A DNA stretch of 64,000 nucleotides, from assembly GCF_018524365.1 (NCBI RefSeq), contig NZ_JAEKFT010000003.1, positions 206,772-270,771 of the forward strand, in the 5' to 3' direction. Within the stretch, counting starts at the first letter, position 1, and each line of letters begins with the position of its first letter. The DNA is from Denitromonas iodatirespirans (GTDB lineage Bacteria > Pseudomonadota > Gammaproteobacteria > Burkholderiales > Rhodocyclaceae). A program made the position numbers and the translations under genes. The notes beneath the pieces were generated by a model that was not told the DNA's origin, searched no databases, and saw nothing but the letters and a program-made list of their open reading frames with translations. Shown one piece after another: positions 17,186-25,798 of this stretch.

Positions 17186-17216
17186 GCGCGCCCTTCGGGC
17201 GGCCGTGCGGGCGCGC
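17186..17216 (-). promoter_or_regulatory. Intercistronic hairpin directly after traC
   Basis: GCGCGCCC (17186-17193) pairs with GGGCGCGC (17209-17216), giving an 8-bp GC stem that abuts the traC stop codon. A second small palindrome (CCTCCC and GGGAGG, about 17168-17182) contains the next gene's ribosome site region. It may stabilise the traC message end or lower expression of downstream genes. There is no T-run. Confidence 0.4.
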
Positions 17217-20018
17217 TCACGAACGCTTCTCCTTTAGCCGCCGGGCCACCTCATAGGCGGCTTCCAGCTCCGAGCAGCCGCGCTCGCGCATGATTCGGCC
17301 ACGCTCGGCCTTCTCGTGCTGTTCGGTCATTGCCAGGGCCAGGGGCAGGGTGGGCGGCACGTTGCGGAACAGGTATTCGCCCATGGCGTTGAGCAGTACG
17401 CCCTCGGTGTATTTGGGCGCCGCCTTGCGCGCGTCCTGGATCATCTTGCGCTGCGCCTCGGTCAGTGGCCGAAAACGTGCGATCTCGTCGATTTCGTTCG
17501 GATTGCGTAGCGTCAGCACCAGCCACCACTCGCACATGTTGAGGATGCGCGCGGCCTGGTCCGGGAAGTCCTCCATGTTCTGCGTGGCGAGCCAGAACCA
17601 CGCGCCGAGCTTGCGCCACATCTTGGTGGCCTTGACGAGGAAGGGGCTGAGCAGCGGGTTGCGCGTGACGATGTGCCCCTCGTCGGTCAGGAAGATCGTC
17701 GGCCGCCCCTCGTAGTGGCTCGCCTCGATCACACTCTGTACCCGGTTGACCAGCGAGGTATAGGCGATCGCCAGCGCGTCCTCGTAACCCTCGCGGGCGA
17801 AGTGGCCCAGCTCGACGATGATCACGTCCGCGTCCGGCCAGTCCTCGCCGTAGCCGTTGAAGACTTCGCCACGCAAGCCTTCGTCGCAAAACACCATCAT
17901 GGCCTGACCCATCTCCTCGGCGCGGGCGCGGCGTGCCTCACCCAGGTCGGTGGCCTTGCGCATGGCCATCAGGCAGCGCGCCACATCCTCGACGCGCGGA
18001 TGCGGCTTGCCGTCGCGCTTTGCCTCCAGGGCAGCATTGAGGATGGCCTGTGCAATGAGGTATTGGTCCGCGCGGCTCATGCGCGCCTCTTCGGCGCTCT
18101 CGCCACCAGTGATCATCAGGCGGGCCTGGATCACCATTTCGCCAAGGTAATCGCGCCGCTCCTCGTCCCCTTCTTCGTCCCCCTCGCCTTGCTCGTCTTG
18201 GGCCGCCTCCAGCGTCTCCGGCGACATTCCCGCATCGCGCTCGAGCAACTGCATGGCGTTGGCGAAAACCGGCAGCGAGACCGGCTTGCCCGGCGCGATG
18301 TGCTGCCGGTGGACGCGCAAGCCGTGCGCCGCGAAGAAGTCGCCCAGCAGCTGGAAGCTCTCGCCGGCATCAACGATGATCATGCGAGGGCGGTGCACCG
18401 CCATGGTCGTCATGCACAGGTAGTTGAGCGTGGCGCTCTTTCCGGCCCCGGTGGGGCCGAGCACCAGCAGGTGGCCATTGGCCTTGCGATCGTTCCGGTT
18501 CAGCGGATCGACCAGCAGCGGCTCGCCACCCCGGTTCCACAGCATGAAGCCGGGGCTGCCGGTGCCGCGCGCGCGCCCGTACAGCGGCAACAGGGCGGCG
18601 ATCTGCGAGGCGAACATCAGCCGGCTGCGGCGCATGTGTTTCTCATCGAAGACCGGATCGAAGCACATCGGCAATGAGCGCAGGAACACGTCGCAGCCGA
18701 TCAGCTCGTGGCGCGGATCGATGAACTTGAGCCCGGCGTTGGACAGCGAGCCCTGCACAGCCGAGACGTTCTCGCTCAGCCGGGCGTCGTCGTCCCCGCG
18801 TACGATGACCGACAGAAAGCAGGGGAAGAGCTTGTCGCGCTGCGCCATGCGTTCGAGTACGGCCTCGGCCTCGTCATAGGTGTGGCCAGCCTCCGCGGTC
18901 TGAGCCCGGCTAGCCATCTGGATGGCGCCGATGCGCGCGCGCATGGTGTCCTGGGGCGTCGCCACGAATGTGGCGCAGAGCATGGCGCCCACCGGCAGCC
19001 GGTCGAAGCGCGCCACTTGCTTGTCGGCGATCGCGCGCTCGGCGGTGAAGTGCCCGACCTCGGGGCTCTGCTGCATGTGCTGCAGCGCCATGGCGCGAAA
19101 CGCGCGCTTGCCGAAGCGCCAGATGCCTTCATCTGGATCGGACTCGGGCCAGTCGGTGAAGATCGCCTCGCCCAGGTCAAACTGAGGCACCACGTTGCCG
19201 TCGGCCGGCAACGCGAAGGCATCGAGCATCTCGCGCACCGACCCGAGGTAGTCCGGCACGGGGTTGATGTAGGGCAGCATCCACGCCCAGTAGTCGAGCC
19301 GGTCCATACGCCGGGTAGTGATGCCGGTCTCGCGCAAGGAGGCGATAAGCGCATCGGCCGCCAACTTGAGCTGATCGAGCGGTTGTTCGCGCTCGCGTGC
19401 AATGTCGTAGCCGGGCGGATAGCGGCGGTAGATCGCGCAGCGCACCCGGCGGATTTGCCCGCGCCACACCTCGCCGGAGACCAGATCGTCGACGAACAGC
19501 CCTTCGTCGCGGCTGACCTGTTCGAAGTGCTCGGCCAACTGCTCGAGCACGGTGCGCGTCAGATCGGACTCGGCGATCCGGCTGGCGCGATCCGAGGCGG
19601 GGCCGCCGTTGACCTCGATTACGTAGGCGCGCACCTGGTCCACGAAGGCGGACAGCTCGGTGTCGTCGTTGCAGTAGAACTGCACCACCCAGGGCGCGGT
19701 GTCATGCTCGGGCAGACTGGAGATCGCGTTTTGGATCTCGCGACAGCGAGCGAGCAGATAGTCTTCGCTGCGCGTCGAAGTCGGGATTGGCGTCAGTTCG
19801 AACATCATCGCGCGGCTGAGGCCGTCCTCGAAAATGAAAGTGCCGCTGCCGGGCAGGCAATCGACCACTGGCATGTGGTCGGTGAAGGAGGGTGGGCGCA
19901 TCGCCTGGCGGCGGCGCTCGCGCACCGTCAGCCCCTTGCGGTGGACGCGCCCGGGCCTGGCTTCTTCTGCCGCGGGGGCAGCGTTGGGGCGCTCGACGCG
20001 CTTGATGAATCCGAACAT
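17217..20018 (-). CDS. traC: Conjugative transfer ATPase TraC/VirB4 (PFL_4706 family, TIGR03744)
   Basis: A 933-aa cytoplasmic ATPase that powers assembly of the mating apparatus. Walker A is GPTGAGKS at residues 521-528. A Walker B region reads PTIFLTDEGHIVTRNPLL, followed by KLGAWFWLATQNMEDFP. The N-terminal about 450 residues match the VirB4 N-terminal domain (YLLARCREIQNAISSLPEHD). It is full length for the family. It follows the lipoprotein gene by 10 bases. An acidic insert (DEQGEGDEEGDEERRDY) lies near residue 615. Confidence 0.95.
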   Translation of the reverse strand: MFGFIKRVERPNAAPAAEEARPGRVHRKGLTVRERRRQAMRPPSFTDHMPVVDCLPGSGTFIFEDGLSRAMMFELTPIPTSTRSEDYLLARCREIQNAISSLPEHDTAPWVVQFYCNDDTELSAFVDQVRAYVIEVNGGPASDRASRIAESDLTRTVLEQLAEHFEQVSRDEGLFVDDLVSGEVWRGQIRRVRCAIYRRYPPGYDIAREREQPLDQLKLAADALIASLRETGITTRRMDRLDYWAWMLPYINPVPDYLGSVREMLDAFALPADGNVVPQFDLGEAIFTDWPESDPDEGIWRFGKRAFRAMALQHMQQSPEVGHFTAERAIADKQVARFDRLPVGAMLCATFVATPQDTMRARIGAIQMASRAQTAEAGHTYDEAEAVLERMAQRDKLFPCFLSVIVRGDDDARLSENVSAVQGSLSNAGLKFIDPRHELIGCDVFLRSLPMCFDPVFDEKHMRRSRLMFASQIAALLPLYGRARGTGSPGFMLWNRGGEPLLVDPLNRNDRKANGHLLVLGPTGAGKSATLNYLCMTTMAVHRPRMIIVDAGESFQLLGDFFAAHGLRVHRQHIAPGKPVSLPVFANAMQLLERDAGMSPETLEAAQDEQGEGDEEGDEERRDYLGEMVIQARLMITGGESAEEARMSRADQYLIAQAILNAALEAKRDGKPHPRVEDVARCLMAMRKATDLGEARRARAEEMGQAMMVFCDEGLRGEVFNGYGEDWPDADVIIVELGHFAREGYEDALAIAYTSLVNRVQSVIEASHYEGRPTIFLTDEGHIVTRNPLLSPFLVKATKMWRKLGAWFWLATQNMEDFPDQAARILNMCEWWLVLTLRNPNEIDEIARFRPLTEAQRKMIQDARKAAPKYTEGVLLNAMGEYLFRNVPPTLPLALAMTEQHEKAERGRIMRERGCSELEAAYEVARRLKEKRS

Positions 20019-20028
20019 GGCAAGCTCC

Positions 20029-20481
20029 TCAGCGCTCGGTGGTCTGGGGCATGGGCGCGCCGCCGCGCCAGGCGGCCGCCTCGCCGGGCAGCAGGTATTC
20101 GACGCGCTCGTACATCGGGAACACGGTGAAATAGCCCGGCACCGGGTAGCGCCCGCCGGACAGGTGAGGGAAGACGTACATCACCAGGTCCGGGTTCGGC
20201 GCGCGCGCGAAGCGCTGCTCGATGCCATCGATGACCAGGGCGCTCGACGCATCCGGCCCGCCTGCGTCGCGTGCCGCGCGCAACGGAAGACCCGCGCGCG
20301 CCTCGATCGCACCGCGCGCACGCGAGCTGCGCGGGGCGTCGTAGATCGCCTTCATGTCCGGCCCCTCGGCGGGCAGGGGCGACTTGCGCGGCCCAGCCAC
20401 CGAGCAGGCGGACAGCAGCGCGGCGCAGGCGAGGGCCGCGAGCAGGCGGCCGGGAGGGGTCAAAACGTCAGTGCAGGCCAT
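20029..20481 (-). CDS. Conjugative transfer region lipoprotein, PFL_4707 family (TIGR03751)
   Basis: A 150-aa lipoprotein: a signal peptide with lipobox LLSAC, then the family features DMKAIYDAPRSSRARG and LVMYVFPHLSGGRYPVPGYF followed by T-V-F-P-M-Y. TraV/VirB7-like lipoproteins of this kind help anchor the channel core in the outer membrane. The ATG at 20481 overlaps the end of the TraB-like gene by 14 bases. Confidence 0.87.
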   Translation of the reverse strand: MACTDVLTPPGRLLAALACAALLSACSVAGPRKSPLPAEGPDMKAIYDAPRSSRARGAIEARAGLPLRAARDAGGPDASSALVIDGIEQRFARAPNPDLVMYVFPHLSGGRYPVPGYFTVFPMYERVEYLLPGEAAAWRGGAPMPQTTER

Positions 20482-21838
20482 GGTATGAGTCTCCACGCGA
20501 GGTGTTGGCGGCCAGATCCGCGCGGCCGTAGTCGAGCCGGCGCGCATCGCCCTTCTTGTCGATCGGGATCTGCTTTTCGATATGCACCACGATTTGTGCG
20601 CCGGCGCCGGTGACCACCGCATCGAAGGAGTTGTCCATGCGCCTCAGGATCCATTGGGTCACCTCGTCGGTACCGCCGGAGATCGCGCGGCCCAGGACGT
20701 AGCGGCCGGTGTCACCGGTGACCGCGGTGCTCGAGCTGCCGGTCAGTGCGCTGGTGGTGGTCGTGGTCTGCGCCGCAGCGGCCGCCTCGGCGGCCAGCGA
20801 GAGCGTCTTGAGACCAACGATGTCGGTGAGATAGGCCGGCGCGTTGGTGACGAAGCGGCCGGCCACGCAGGGGTTGCCGTAGGCGTCGGAGATGTAGCCG
20901 AGGCGGTTGCTCGTACCGGCGCTACCCATCTCGACCGGTCCGCCGCCGCCCTTGCGCTCGCTTACGGTCTGGATCGAGCCATCGGCGAAAACGAAGGTCA
21001 TCGACTGAATGAAGCCCTCGGAGCACGAGAGCGTCATGTCGCCCACCGCGATGCCCGAGACCACGATGCCGGCCAGGTTGGACGGCAGGTAGTGGCCGTT
21101 GGCGGCCAGGTTGTCCGGGCCGAGCAACACCTTGAACTGCATCGGGTCGGTGACCTTGCCATCGACCGGCACGCGGCCGACCACCGCGGTCATCGCCGTG
21201 GCGCCGGTGAGCGTGGCGTTCTCCGGGATGGTGAAATAGGGCACATCGGGCGGTGCCTCGGGCTTGCCCGCTTTGGGCGGCGCCACGGCCGGCGCCGCGG
21301 TACGGACCACGCCCTGCTGGCCGTCGGCACCCGCGGCCAGGTGGTAGCCCGGCGGTAGGACGAGACGCGGCTTGGGTGCATTGGCGGCACCAGTATCGGC
21401 CAGGCCCGGTCGCCGAGCGCCGTCGGTAGCGGTCTCGGGGACGGAGGCAGCATCGGCGTCAAGGGCGGCCTGCACCTGTGCCTGTGCCCTCTCCTGGCGC
21501 AGGCGCGCCTCACTGCGCTGTACATTGCGTTCGAGGTCGGCGCGCAGGCGCGCCTCCATGTCATCGGCACGGCGGTTCTGCTCGCGCAGCCGTTCGTTCT
21601 CGTCGCGAAGGCCGGCCAGCTCCTTTTCCATGCGCCGAAAGCCGCCCACCACCGTATTGAGCGTCTCCTGCGGTGTGTCGGCGTCAGCGCCCGGCTCGGT
21701 GGGCGGCAGCGGCACCTCGTTCATCGGTGCGCCGGCTGGTACTGCCTCGTCGTCGCCGCCGAGCATCGTCAGCGCACCGGCCACGACTAGCAGTGCGACG
21801 ACGATCAGCGGCAGCAGCTTGTTATGTGCGATCTGCAT
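20468..21838 (-). CDS. Integrating conjugative element protein, PFL_4705 family (TIGR03752, TraB/VirB10-like)
   Basis: A 456-aa core-channel protein spanning the inner membrane and periplasm. One N-terminal helix (LLPLIVVALLVVAGALTMLG) is followed by a coiled coil at about residues 65-135 (RMEKELAGLRDENERLREQN) and a C-terminal VirB10-type beta domain (AVVGRVPVDGKVTDPMQFKV, then LPSNLAGIVVSGIAVGDMTL). The length is normal. It lies between the PFL_4704 gene and the lipoprotein gene, as in other GI-type systems. Confidence 0.92.
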   Translation of the reverse strand: MQIAHNKLLPLIVVALLVVAGALTMLGGDDEAVPAGAPMNEVPLPPTEPGADADTPQETLNTVVGGFRRMEKELAGLRDENERLREQNRRADDMEARLRADLERNVQRSEARLRQERAQAQVQAALDADAASVPETATDGARRPGLADTGAANAPKPRLVLPPGYHLAAGADGQQGVVRTAAPAVAPPKAGKPEAPPDVPYFTIPENATLTGATAMTAVVGRVPVDGKVTDPMQFKVLLGPDNLAANGHYLPSNLAGIVVSGIAVGDMTLSCSEGFIQSMTFVFADGSIQTVSERKGGGGPVEMGSAGTSNRLGYISDAYGNPCVAGRFVTNAPAYLTDIVGLKTLSLAAEAAAAAQTTTTTSALTGSSSTAVTGDTGRYVLGRAISGGTDEVTQWILRRMDNSFDAVVTGAGAQIVVHIEKQIPIDKKGDARRLDYGRADLAANTSRGDSYHGLH

Positions 21839-21847
21839 GGGGGCTCC

Positions 21848-22849
21848 TCAGCGGGCGTCCGCAAAGCGGCCGTCGGAGACCAGGTACGCGGCCGTGGTGT
21901 CGGCCGCGTTGCCCGCGCCATGCAGGCGCCAGTGCTGCGCGGTCAATGCCACCCAGCGCCCGCGGAACATCGCCGGATCGAGCTGTAGCGGCACACTGCC
22001 GCGGTTGCTCAGGCGCACCGCGGTCACACACAGCTTGCCGGCGCACCAGGAGGCCAGTACGTTCGCCTCCACGGCACCACCGCGCACCAGGTCCTTCGCC
22101 AGTTCTGGCGCCACCTGCTCGCGGCGGACGCGTGTCGAGACCGGGATCAGCCGTGGCGGCGCGTACAGCGACTGCGCCGCGAAGCGGGTCAGCTCGGCCA
22201 TGTCGGGGTCGGCTGCGGCCGGCGGCACCAAACTGACGTCGGCCTCCGCGCCGGGCCGCGTGCCGGGCAGGTGAATCACCAGGTCGGGCAGACGCTCGGG
22301 AGTGCCCGGGCCGGCGTGCGCACTCACATCGAGCGGCAACACCACGCTGCCATCGACTGCCTGCACCAGCAGCCGGACACGGGCGAAGGGCTCGCGGGCG
22401 GTCAGGTACAACACGTTCTCGATCGGCTGGACCAGCAGTCGCCCCTCAAGGGCGGGCGGCAGCTGGATCATTGGCACGAAGGGCAGGTCGATCACGCGCT
22501 CAGCCTCGATGCCCAACACCACCGGCAGCGGCCGGTTCTCGTAGAGCACATGCGTACCCCCGCGTCGGGCGCGATCGATGTCGGCAGCGGCAACGCCCGG
22601 CACGGCGGCAATGGGCGTCGCCGCGGCGTCGGCGCCGGCGGGGCTGCGGCGGCGCGGGCCGGTGGTCGGGGTGCCTTGCGCGGCGTCCTTCTCGCCACGT
22701 GGCAGGAAACCCAGGTCAGGAAAGGCCGACGTGTCCGCCTGCATCAGGGTGTCGAGCGGCGTTGCCGGCGTAGCCGTGGCGGTGGCGGGGTTTTGTGCCT
22801 GCGCGAGTAGAGGCAGCAGGGCCAGCAGAAGGGTAGGCAGGGTTCGCAT
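21848..22849 (-). CDS. Integrating conjugative element protein, PFL_4704 family (TIGR03749, TraK/VirB9-like)
   Basis: A 333-aa periplasmic protein with a signal peptide (LPTLLLALLPLLAQAQ). Family blocks are VVLGIEAERVIDLPFVPMIQ, NVLYLTAREPFARVRLLVQA and a C-terminal CAGKLCVTAVRLSNRGSVPL. The likely role is the secretin-like outer-membrane core component together with the TraV-like lipoprotein and TraB-like protein. It is separated from its upstream neighbour by 6 bases. Confidence 0.9.
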   Translation of the reverse strand: MRTLPTLLLALLPLLAQAQNPATATATPATPLDTLMQADTSAFPDLGFLPRGEKDAAQGTPTTGPRRRSPAGADAAATPIAAVPGVAAADIDRARRGGTHVLYENRPLPVVLGIEAERVIDLPFVPMIQLPPALEGRLLVQPIENVLYLTAREPFARVRLLVQAVDGSVVLPLDVSAHAGPGTPERLPDLVIHLPGTRPGAEADVSLVPPAAADPDMAELTRFAAQSLYAPPRLIPVSTRVRREQVAPELAKDLVRGGAVEANVLASWCAGKLCVTAVRLSNRGSVPLQLDPAMFRGRWVALTAQHWRLHGAGNAADTTAAYLVSDGRFADAR

Positions 22850-22855
22850 TGCGCT

Positions 22856-23554
22856 TCACTCCGAAGTGATGGCGGGCGGCATGGCGCCGCGCGGCGCGGC
22901 GGTGGTGCCGGGGGCAGGGGTTGCGAGCGCGGCCGGTGCCAGGCGCTCGGGTTCGCGACCGCCGTAGCAGTTGAGCGCCAGCTGCCAGGGATTCAGCTCA
23001 CGATCAACGTCATAACGCACCACATGCAGCGGGTAGCGGATGAAGGTGTCCTTGACCGGCACGCCGTTGGTGGTCTCGGTCAGCTGGGCGTCGATCAGCA
23101 CCGTCCATCCGCCCCCATGGTCGAGTACGCGGTTGGCCGCGTAGCCGTAGCCCGGGATCTCCTGCAGGGCGCGGGTACGCCGCGACAGTTCGGAGCGGCG
23201 CGCCTTGGCGTCCAGATCGTCGCGCAGGCGCGCACGGCAGGCCGGCGTGAGGTAGTTCTGCAGCGCATGGATGCGCGCCCCGTAGTCCTTTGCGCCATCC
23301 TCGGGCCAGCGGTTGAGTTGCTGGAGCACGTGGAAGCCGAACAGATAGACGTTTGCCGGCTGCACCTCGGGCACCGTCCCCAGCCGGACGGAGGCGCCCG
23401 AACTCAGGTCGGGCGGGATATGGGCCACAAACTCGGTCTGCTGGCTGCGCCAGGCAAGCACGGTGATCAGCAGCGCCGCGAGGAGCGCTGCGGAGAACCA
23501 GCGATGGAAGACGACCGCGCGGTGCGCTTCGGCCAGGGCGTTGGTGAATGCCAT
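22856..23554 (-). CDS. Integrating conjugative element protein, PFL_4703 family (TIGR03746, TraE/VirB8-like)
   Basis: A 232-aa protein with one N-terminal inner-membrane helix (WFSAALLAALLITVLAWRS) and a periplasmic domain. Family motifs are PANVYLFGFHVLQQLNRWPE, YLTPACRARLRDDLDAKARR and FIRYPLHVVRYDVDRELNPW. It probably serves as the VirB8/TraE-type assembly factor of the inner-membrane complex. The extreme C-terminus is a Pro/Ala-rich extension. Confidence 0.92.
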   Translation of the reverse strand: MAFTNALAEAHRAVVFHRWFSAALLAALLITVLAWRSQQTEFVAHIPPDLSSGASVRLGTVPEVQPANVYLFGFHVLQQLNRWPEDGAKDYGARIHALQNYLTPACRARLRDDLDAKARRSELSRRTRALQEIPGYGYAANRVLDHGGGWTVLIDAQLTETTNGVPVKDTFIRYPLHVVRYDVDRELNPWQLALNCYGGREPERLAPAALATPAPGTTAAPRGAMPPAITSE

Positions 23555-23560
23555 GGGGAC

Positions 23561-23965
23561 TTATCCTTGCTTTGGGCGGGGACGGCGGGGGCTTGGCGCC
23601 GGATGCAGGGAGCGGCCCAGATCCCACAGGCTGCTCAGGTCGATAAACCGGTCGGGCAGCGCGAAGTGACGCGCTGCCATGCGTTTGGCGAGCAACACGT
23701 GATAGCCCTGCGGCCGGTCGCGCTTGAGGCGTTGAAACCAGCCGGCAAGCAGGTACACCGTGACAATCGGCATGGCGCCGCAGACGAGCACCGCAACTAC
23801 AGGATGGAGCTTGTGACCGATCAGGATGCCCGGGGGCAGCCAGGCGACGAAGGCCAGCCCGGCCGCCCAGAACATCTCGCTGGAGGTCAGGCCCCGCAGG
23901 ATTGGCGGTGCACCATTGGTACGGTCGACCAGGGGGGCGTGTGTGCCGGGCTGGTTGTCGCTCAT
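23561..23965 (-). CDS. Conjugative transfer region protein, PFL_4702 family (TIGR03750, TraL-like)
   Basis: A 134-aa inner-membrane protein with two helices (SSEMFWAAGLAFVAWLPPGI and PVVAVLVCGAMPIVTVYLLA). A cytoplasmic tail follows with RDRPQGYHVLLAKRMAARHF. VirB3/TraL-like proteins of this type sit beside the ATPase and pilin. The ATG at 23965 is two bases from the preceding stop. The tail ends in a Pro/Arg-rich stretch. Confidence 0.9.
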   Translation of the reverse strand: MSDNQPGTHAPLVDRTNGAPPILRGLTSSEMFWAAGLAFVAWLPPGILIGHKLHPVVAVLVCGAMPIVTVYLLAGWFQRLKRDRPQGYHVLLAKRMAARHFALPDRFIDLSSLWDLGRSLHPAPSPRRPRPKQG

Positions 23966-23967
23966 GA

Positions 23968-24366
23968 TCAGAAGATCGCGTTGGCTTCGGTCAGGAAGTA
24001 GATGCCGATGGCGATCGAGAACAAGGCGATGGCGCCGAATGTCAAGATGCTGCCGACGGTTCCCCGACCGTTGTTGTAGGCGAGCAGTTGGGACACCAGG
24101 CCGCCTGCGCCCATCAGGAGCAGCGCAGCGCCGATCAGCAGCGCGCCGTAGTCCACGGTCTGGTCGGTGAAGTCGCGGGCATAGCCGAGCACATCGCCCT
24201 GGGCGAGAGAGGTGCTGTTGGTCGGCGCGACGGTGGGCAGGGCCGCGTGGGCGGGGCCGCAAAACAGCCCCAGGGGTAACACGGCGGTCAGCAGGGCACT
24301 GAGGCGGCGCAGGACACCACCGCCGGCACCGAGTGCGCGTTGGAGAAGGGATTTGAACAAGTGCAT
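23968..24366 (-). CDS. Integrating conjugative element membrane protein TIGR03745 (pilin-like)
   Basis: A 132-aa protein with a long signal sequence ending near FCGPAHAALPTVAPTNSTSL and two hydrophobic helices (YGALLIGAALLLMGAGGLVS and VGSILTFGAIALFSIAIGIY). The size and layout after cleavage are those of a conjugative pilin of the VirB2/TraA type, which is the probable role. The ATG at 24366 has AGGAG eight bases upstream. Confidence 0.88.
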   Translation of the reverse strand: MHLFKSLLQRALGAGGGVLRRLSALLTAVLPLGLFCGPAHAALPTVAPTNSTSLAQGDVLGYARDFTDQTVDYGALLIGAALLLMGAGGLVSQLLAYNNGRGTVGSILTFGAIALFSIAIGIYFLTEANAIF

Positions 24367-24450
24367 GGTCGAACTCCTGTTTGTCATGACGAGGTGCCGC
24401 GAATCGAAGGTTTCATCCGTGTGCGTGCGGCGCGCACGCGAATTCATGGG

Positions 24451-24702
24451 TCACACCACCAGCCACACCAGCATGATCAGCACGAATATGGCGCGCCCGA
24501 GGTACAGCACGAAGCGCAGCCACCCCTCGCCCAGCGGGCTGCTGGCCAACTCGAAGCCGAGTTTTTTGACGATGTAGCCGGCCCACAGGAAGGCGAGGAT
24601 CACGACCACCGAGGCGATGAACACCTTGAGGTCGGATGGCCCCGCACCATTCCAACCGGCAGCGGCCTTCCAGGCGGCAACCTGTCCGGAGCTCATGCCC
24701 AT
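24451..24702 (-). CDS. Integrating conjugative element protein, PFL_4701 family (TIGR03758)
   Basis: An 83-aa membrane protein with two helices (VFIASVVVILAFLWAGYIVK and YLGRAIFVLIMLVWLVV). It is encoded directly before the pilin-like gene, as in related elements. The core FIxSxxxxxxFLWxG also appears in the tail of the muramidase-like protein (6753-7733). The exact function is unknown; a pilus or membrane-complex subunit is likely. Confidence 0.88.
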   Translation of the reverse strand: MGMSSGQVAAWKAAAGWNGAGPSDLKVFIASVVVILAFLWAGYIVKKLGFELASSPLGEGWLRFVLYLGRAIFVLIMLVWLVV

Positions 24703-24744
24703 CGGTACGCCTCGCTGAGGGGGTGTTGATGGCGCATTGGCGAC

Positions 24745-25035
24745 TCATTGACGGTAATCGCCACGCAGCGGCGCGACCGCGCGTGGCTGGCGCGGCGCAT
24801 CAAGGTGCTCGTCGATTGCCGCGGCCATCAGGTCCAGGTCGCGCGTGAGCCAGTCGTATCGAAATCGCACGCGCCCCGTGGTGTCGGCGGCACCCGCGGC
24901 ATCGCGCACCTGGGCCTGAATCAGCCTCAGCTCGTGCTGGATGCGTGCGAGGTTCTCGCGTTCGAGACTCTCGTCGGCGAGCGCCGGACCGCTGGCCAGC
25001 GCGGCGAGCAGGGCGGGGAGCATCAGTCGTTTCAT
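24745..25035 (-). CDS. Integrative conjugative element protein, RAQPRD family
   Basis: A 96-aa periplasmic protein: a signal peptide (LMLPALLAALASGPALA), then a helical RENLARIQHELRLIQAQVRD region and the conserved RVRFRYDWLTRDLDLMAAAI, ending LRGDYRQ. The name-giving RAQPRD sequence is relaxed here. It is small and of unknown function, but constant in GI-type transfer operons. Confidence 0.88.
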   Translation of the reverse strand: MKRLMLPALLAALASGPALADESLERENLARIQHELRLIQAQVRDAAGAADTTGRVRFRYDWLTRDLDLMAAAIDEHLDAPRQPRAVAPLRGDYRQ

Positions 25036-25045
25036 GGTTGATTCC

Positions 25046-25798
25046 TCACAGGTACTTCTTGAAGCTGGAGACGGTGGTGCTCAGGCTCATCGCCGCCGCA
25101 GCGGCGAAGAGCAGCACCAGGTAGGCCGGGTTGAGTCCGCCGAAGGGCCAGGCCAGGTAGGCGGCGAAGCCCACGGCGAGGAACCAGCCGGTGAAGCGCT
25201 TGGCGTGGTGGTACACAAAGCTCGACTCGCGCCCGCCGGACCACTTGCGCAGGTCGCGGCGCACCAGCCCATCGACCAGGCCGATGCAGATCGCCATCGC
25301 GAAGGCCGGCAGACCGTAGAAGGCGATGGCCAGGCGCACGGCGGTGTCCTGTGCCGTGTAGTAGGACGCCTCGAGCCAGTCGGCCGCCTCGGTGAGCACG
25401 CGCTGGCGAATCGCCTGGCCGCGCGACGCGCCGGCGGAGGTCTGCGCAGAGGTACGCATGCGCGCCAGCTGGTCGGCGAGGCGCGCCTTGGAGAAGGGCC
25501 AGGCGGCCCAACCCGCCATGTCGCGCGCGAAGGCCTGCGTGTCGCGCACCAGCAGCGAGCGCGGGAAGGTCCGCACGTAGCCGTAGTCCTCGATCAGACC
25601 GGCGCGCGCATGCTGGGCGCGCTGCTCGGGCCACAGCGTGTACATGCCGCCGATCTCGATCAGCGTGGCGCCGATCCAAGAGCCGATGGTCGTGAGGATC
25701 AGGCCGAGCGCCAGCGCCAGCAACCAGCCGATCGGGCCGCGCGCGCGCTCCTGCTGCGAGCGCTGTTCAGACGGCCGGCGGTTTTGTTCTGCGCTCAC
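25046..25798 (-). CDS. Integrating conjugative element membrane protein, PFL_4697 family (TIGR03747)
   Basis: A 250-aa inner-membrane protein. The first helix is at about residues 23-45 (IGWLLALALGLILTTIGSWI). The conserved signature GLVRRDLRKWSGGRESSFVY with HHAKR follows, and then two C-terminal helices (GWFLAVGFAAYLAWPFGGLN, LVLLFAAAAAMSLSTTVSSF). It is always encoded next to the coupling protein TraD and probably works with it. The ATG overlaps the traD stop by four bases. Confidence 0.9.
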   Translation of the reverse strand: MSAEQNRRPSEQRSQQERARGPIGWLLALALGLILTTIGSWIGATLIEIGGMYTLWPEQRAQHARAGLIEDYGYVRTFPRSLLVRDTQAFARDMAGWAAWPFSKARLADQLARMRTSAQTSAGASRGQAIRQRVLTEAADWLEASYYTAQDTAVRLAIAFYGLPAFAMAICIGLVDGLVRRDLRKWSGGRESSFVYHHAKRFTGWFLAVGFAAYLAWPFGGLNPAYLVLLFAAAAAMSLSTTVSSFKKYL

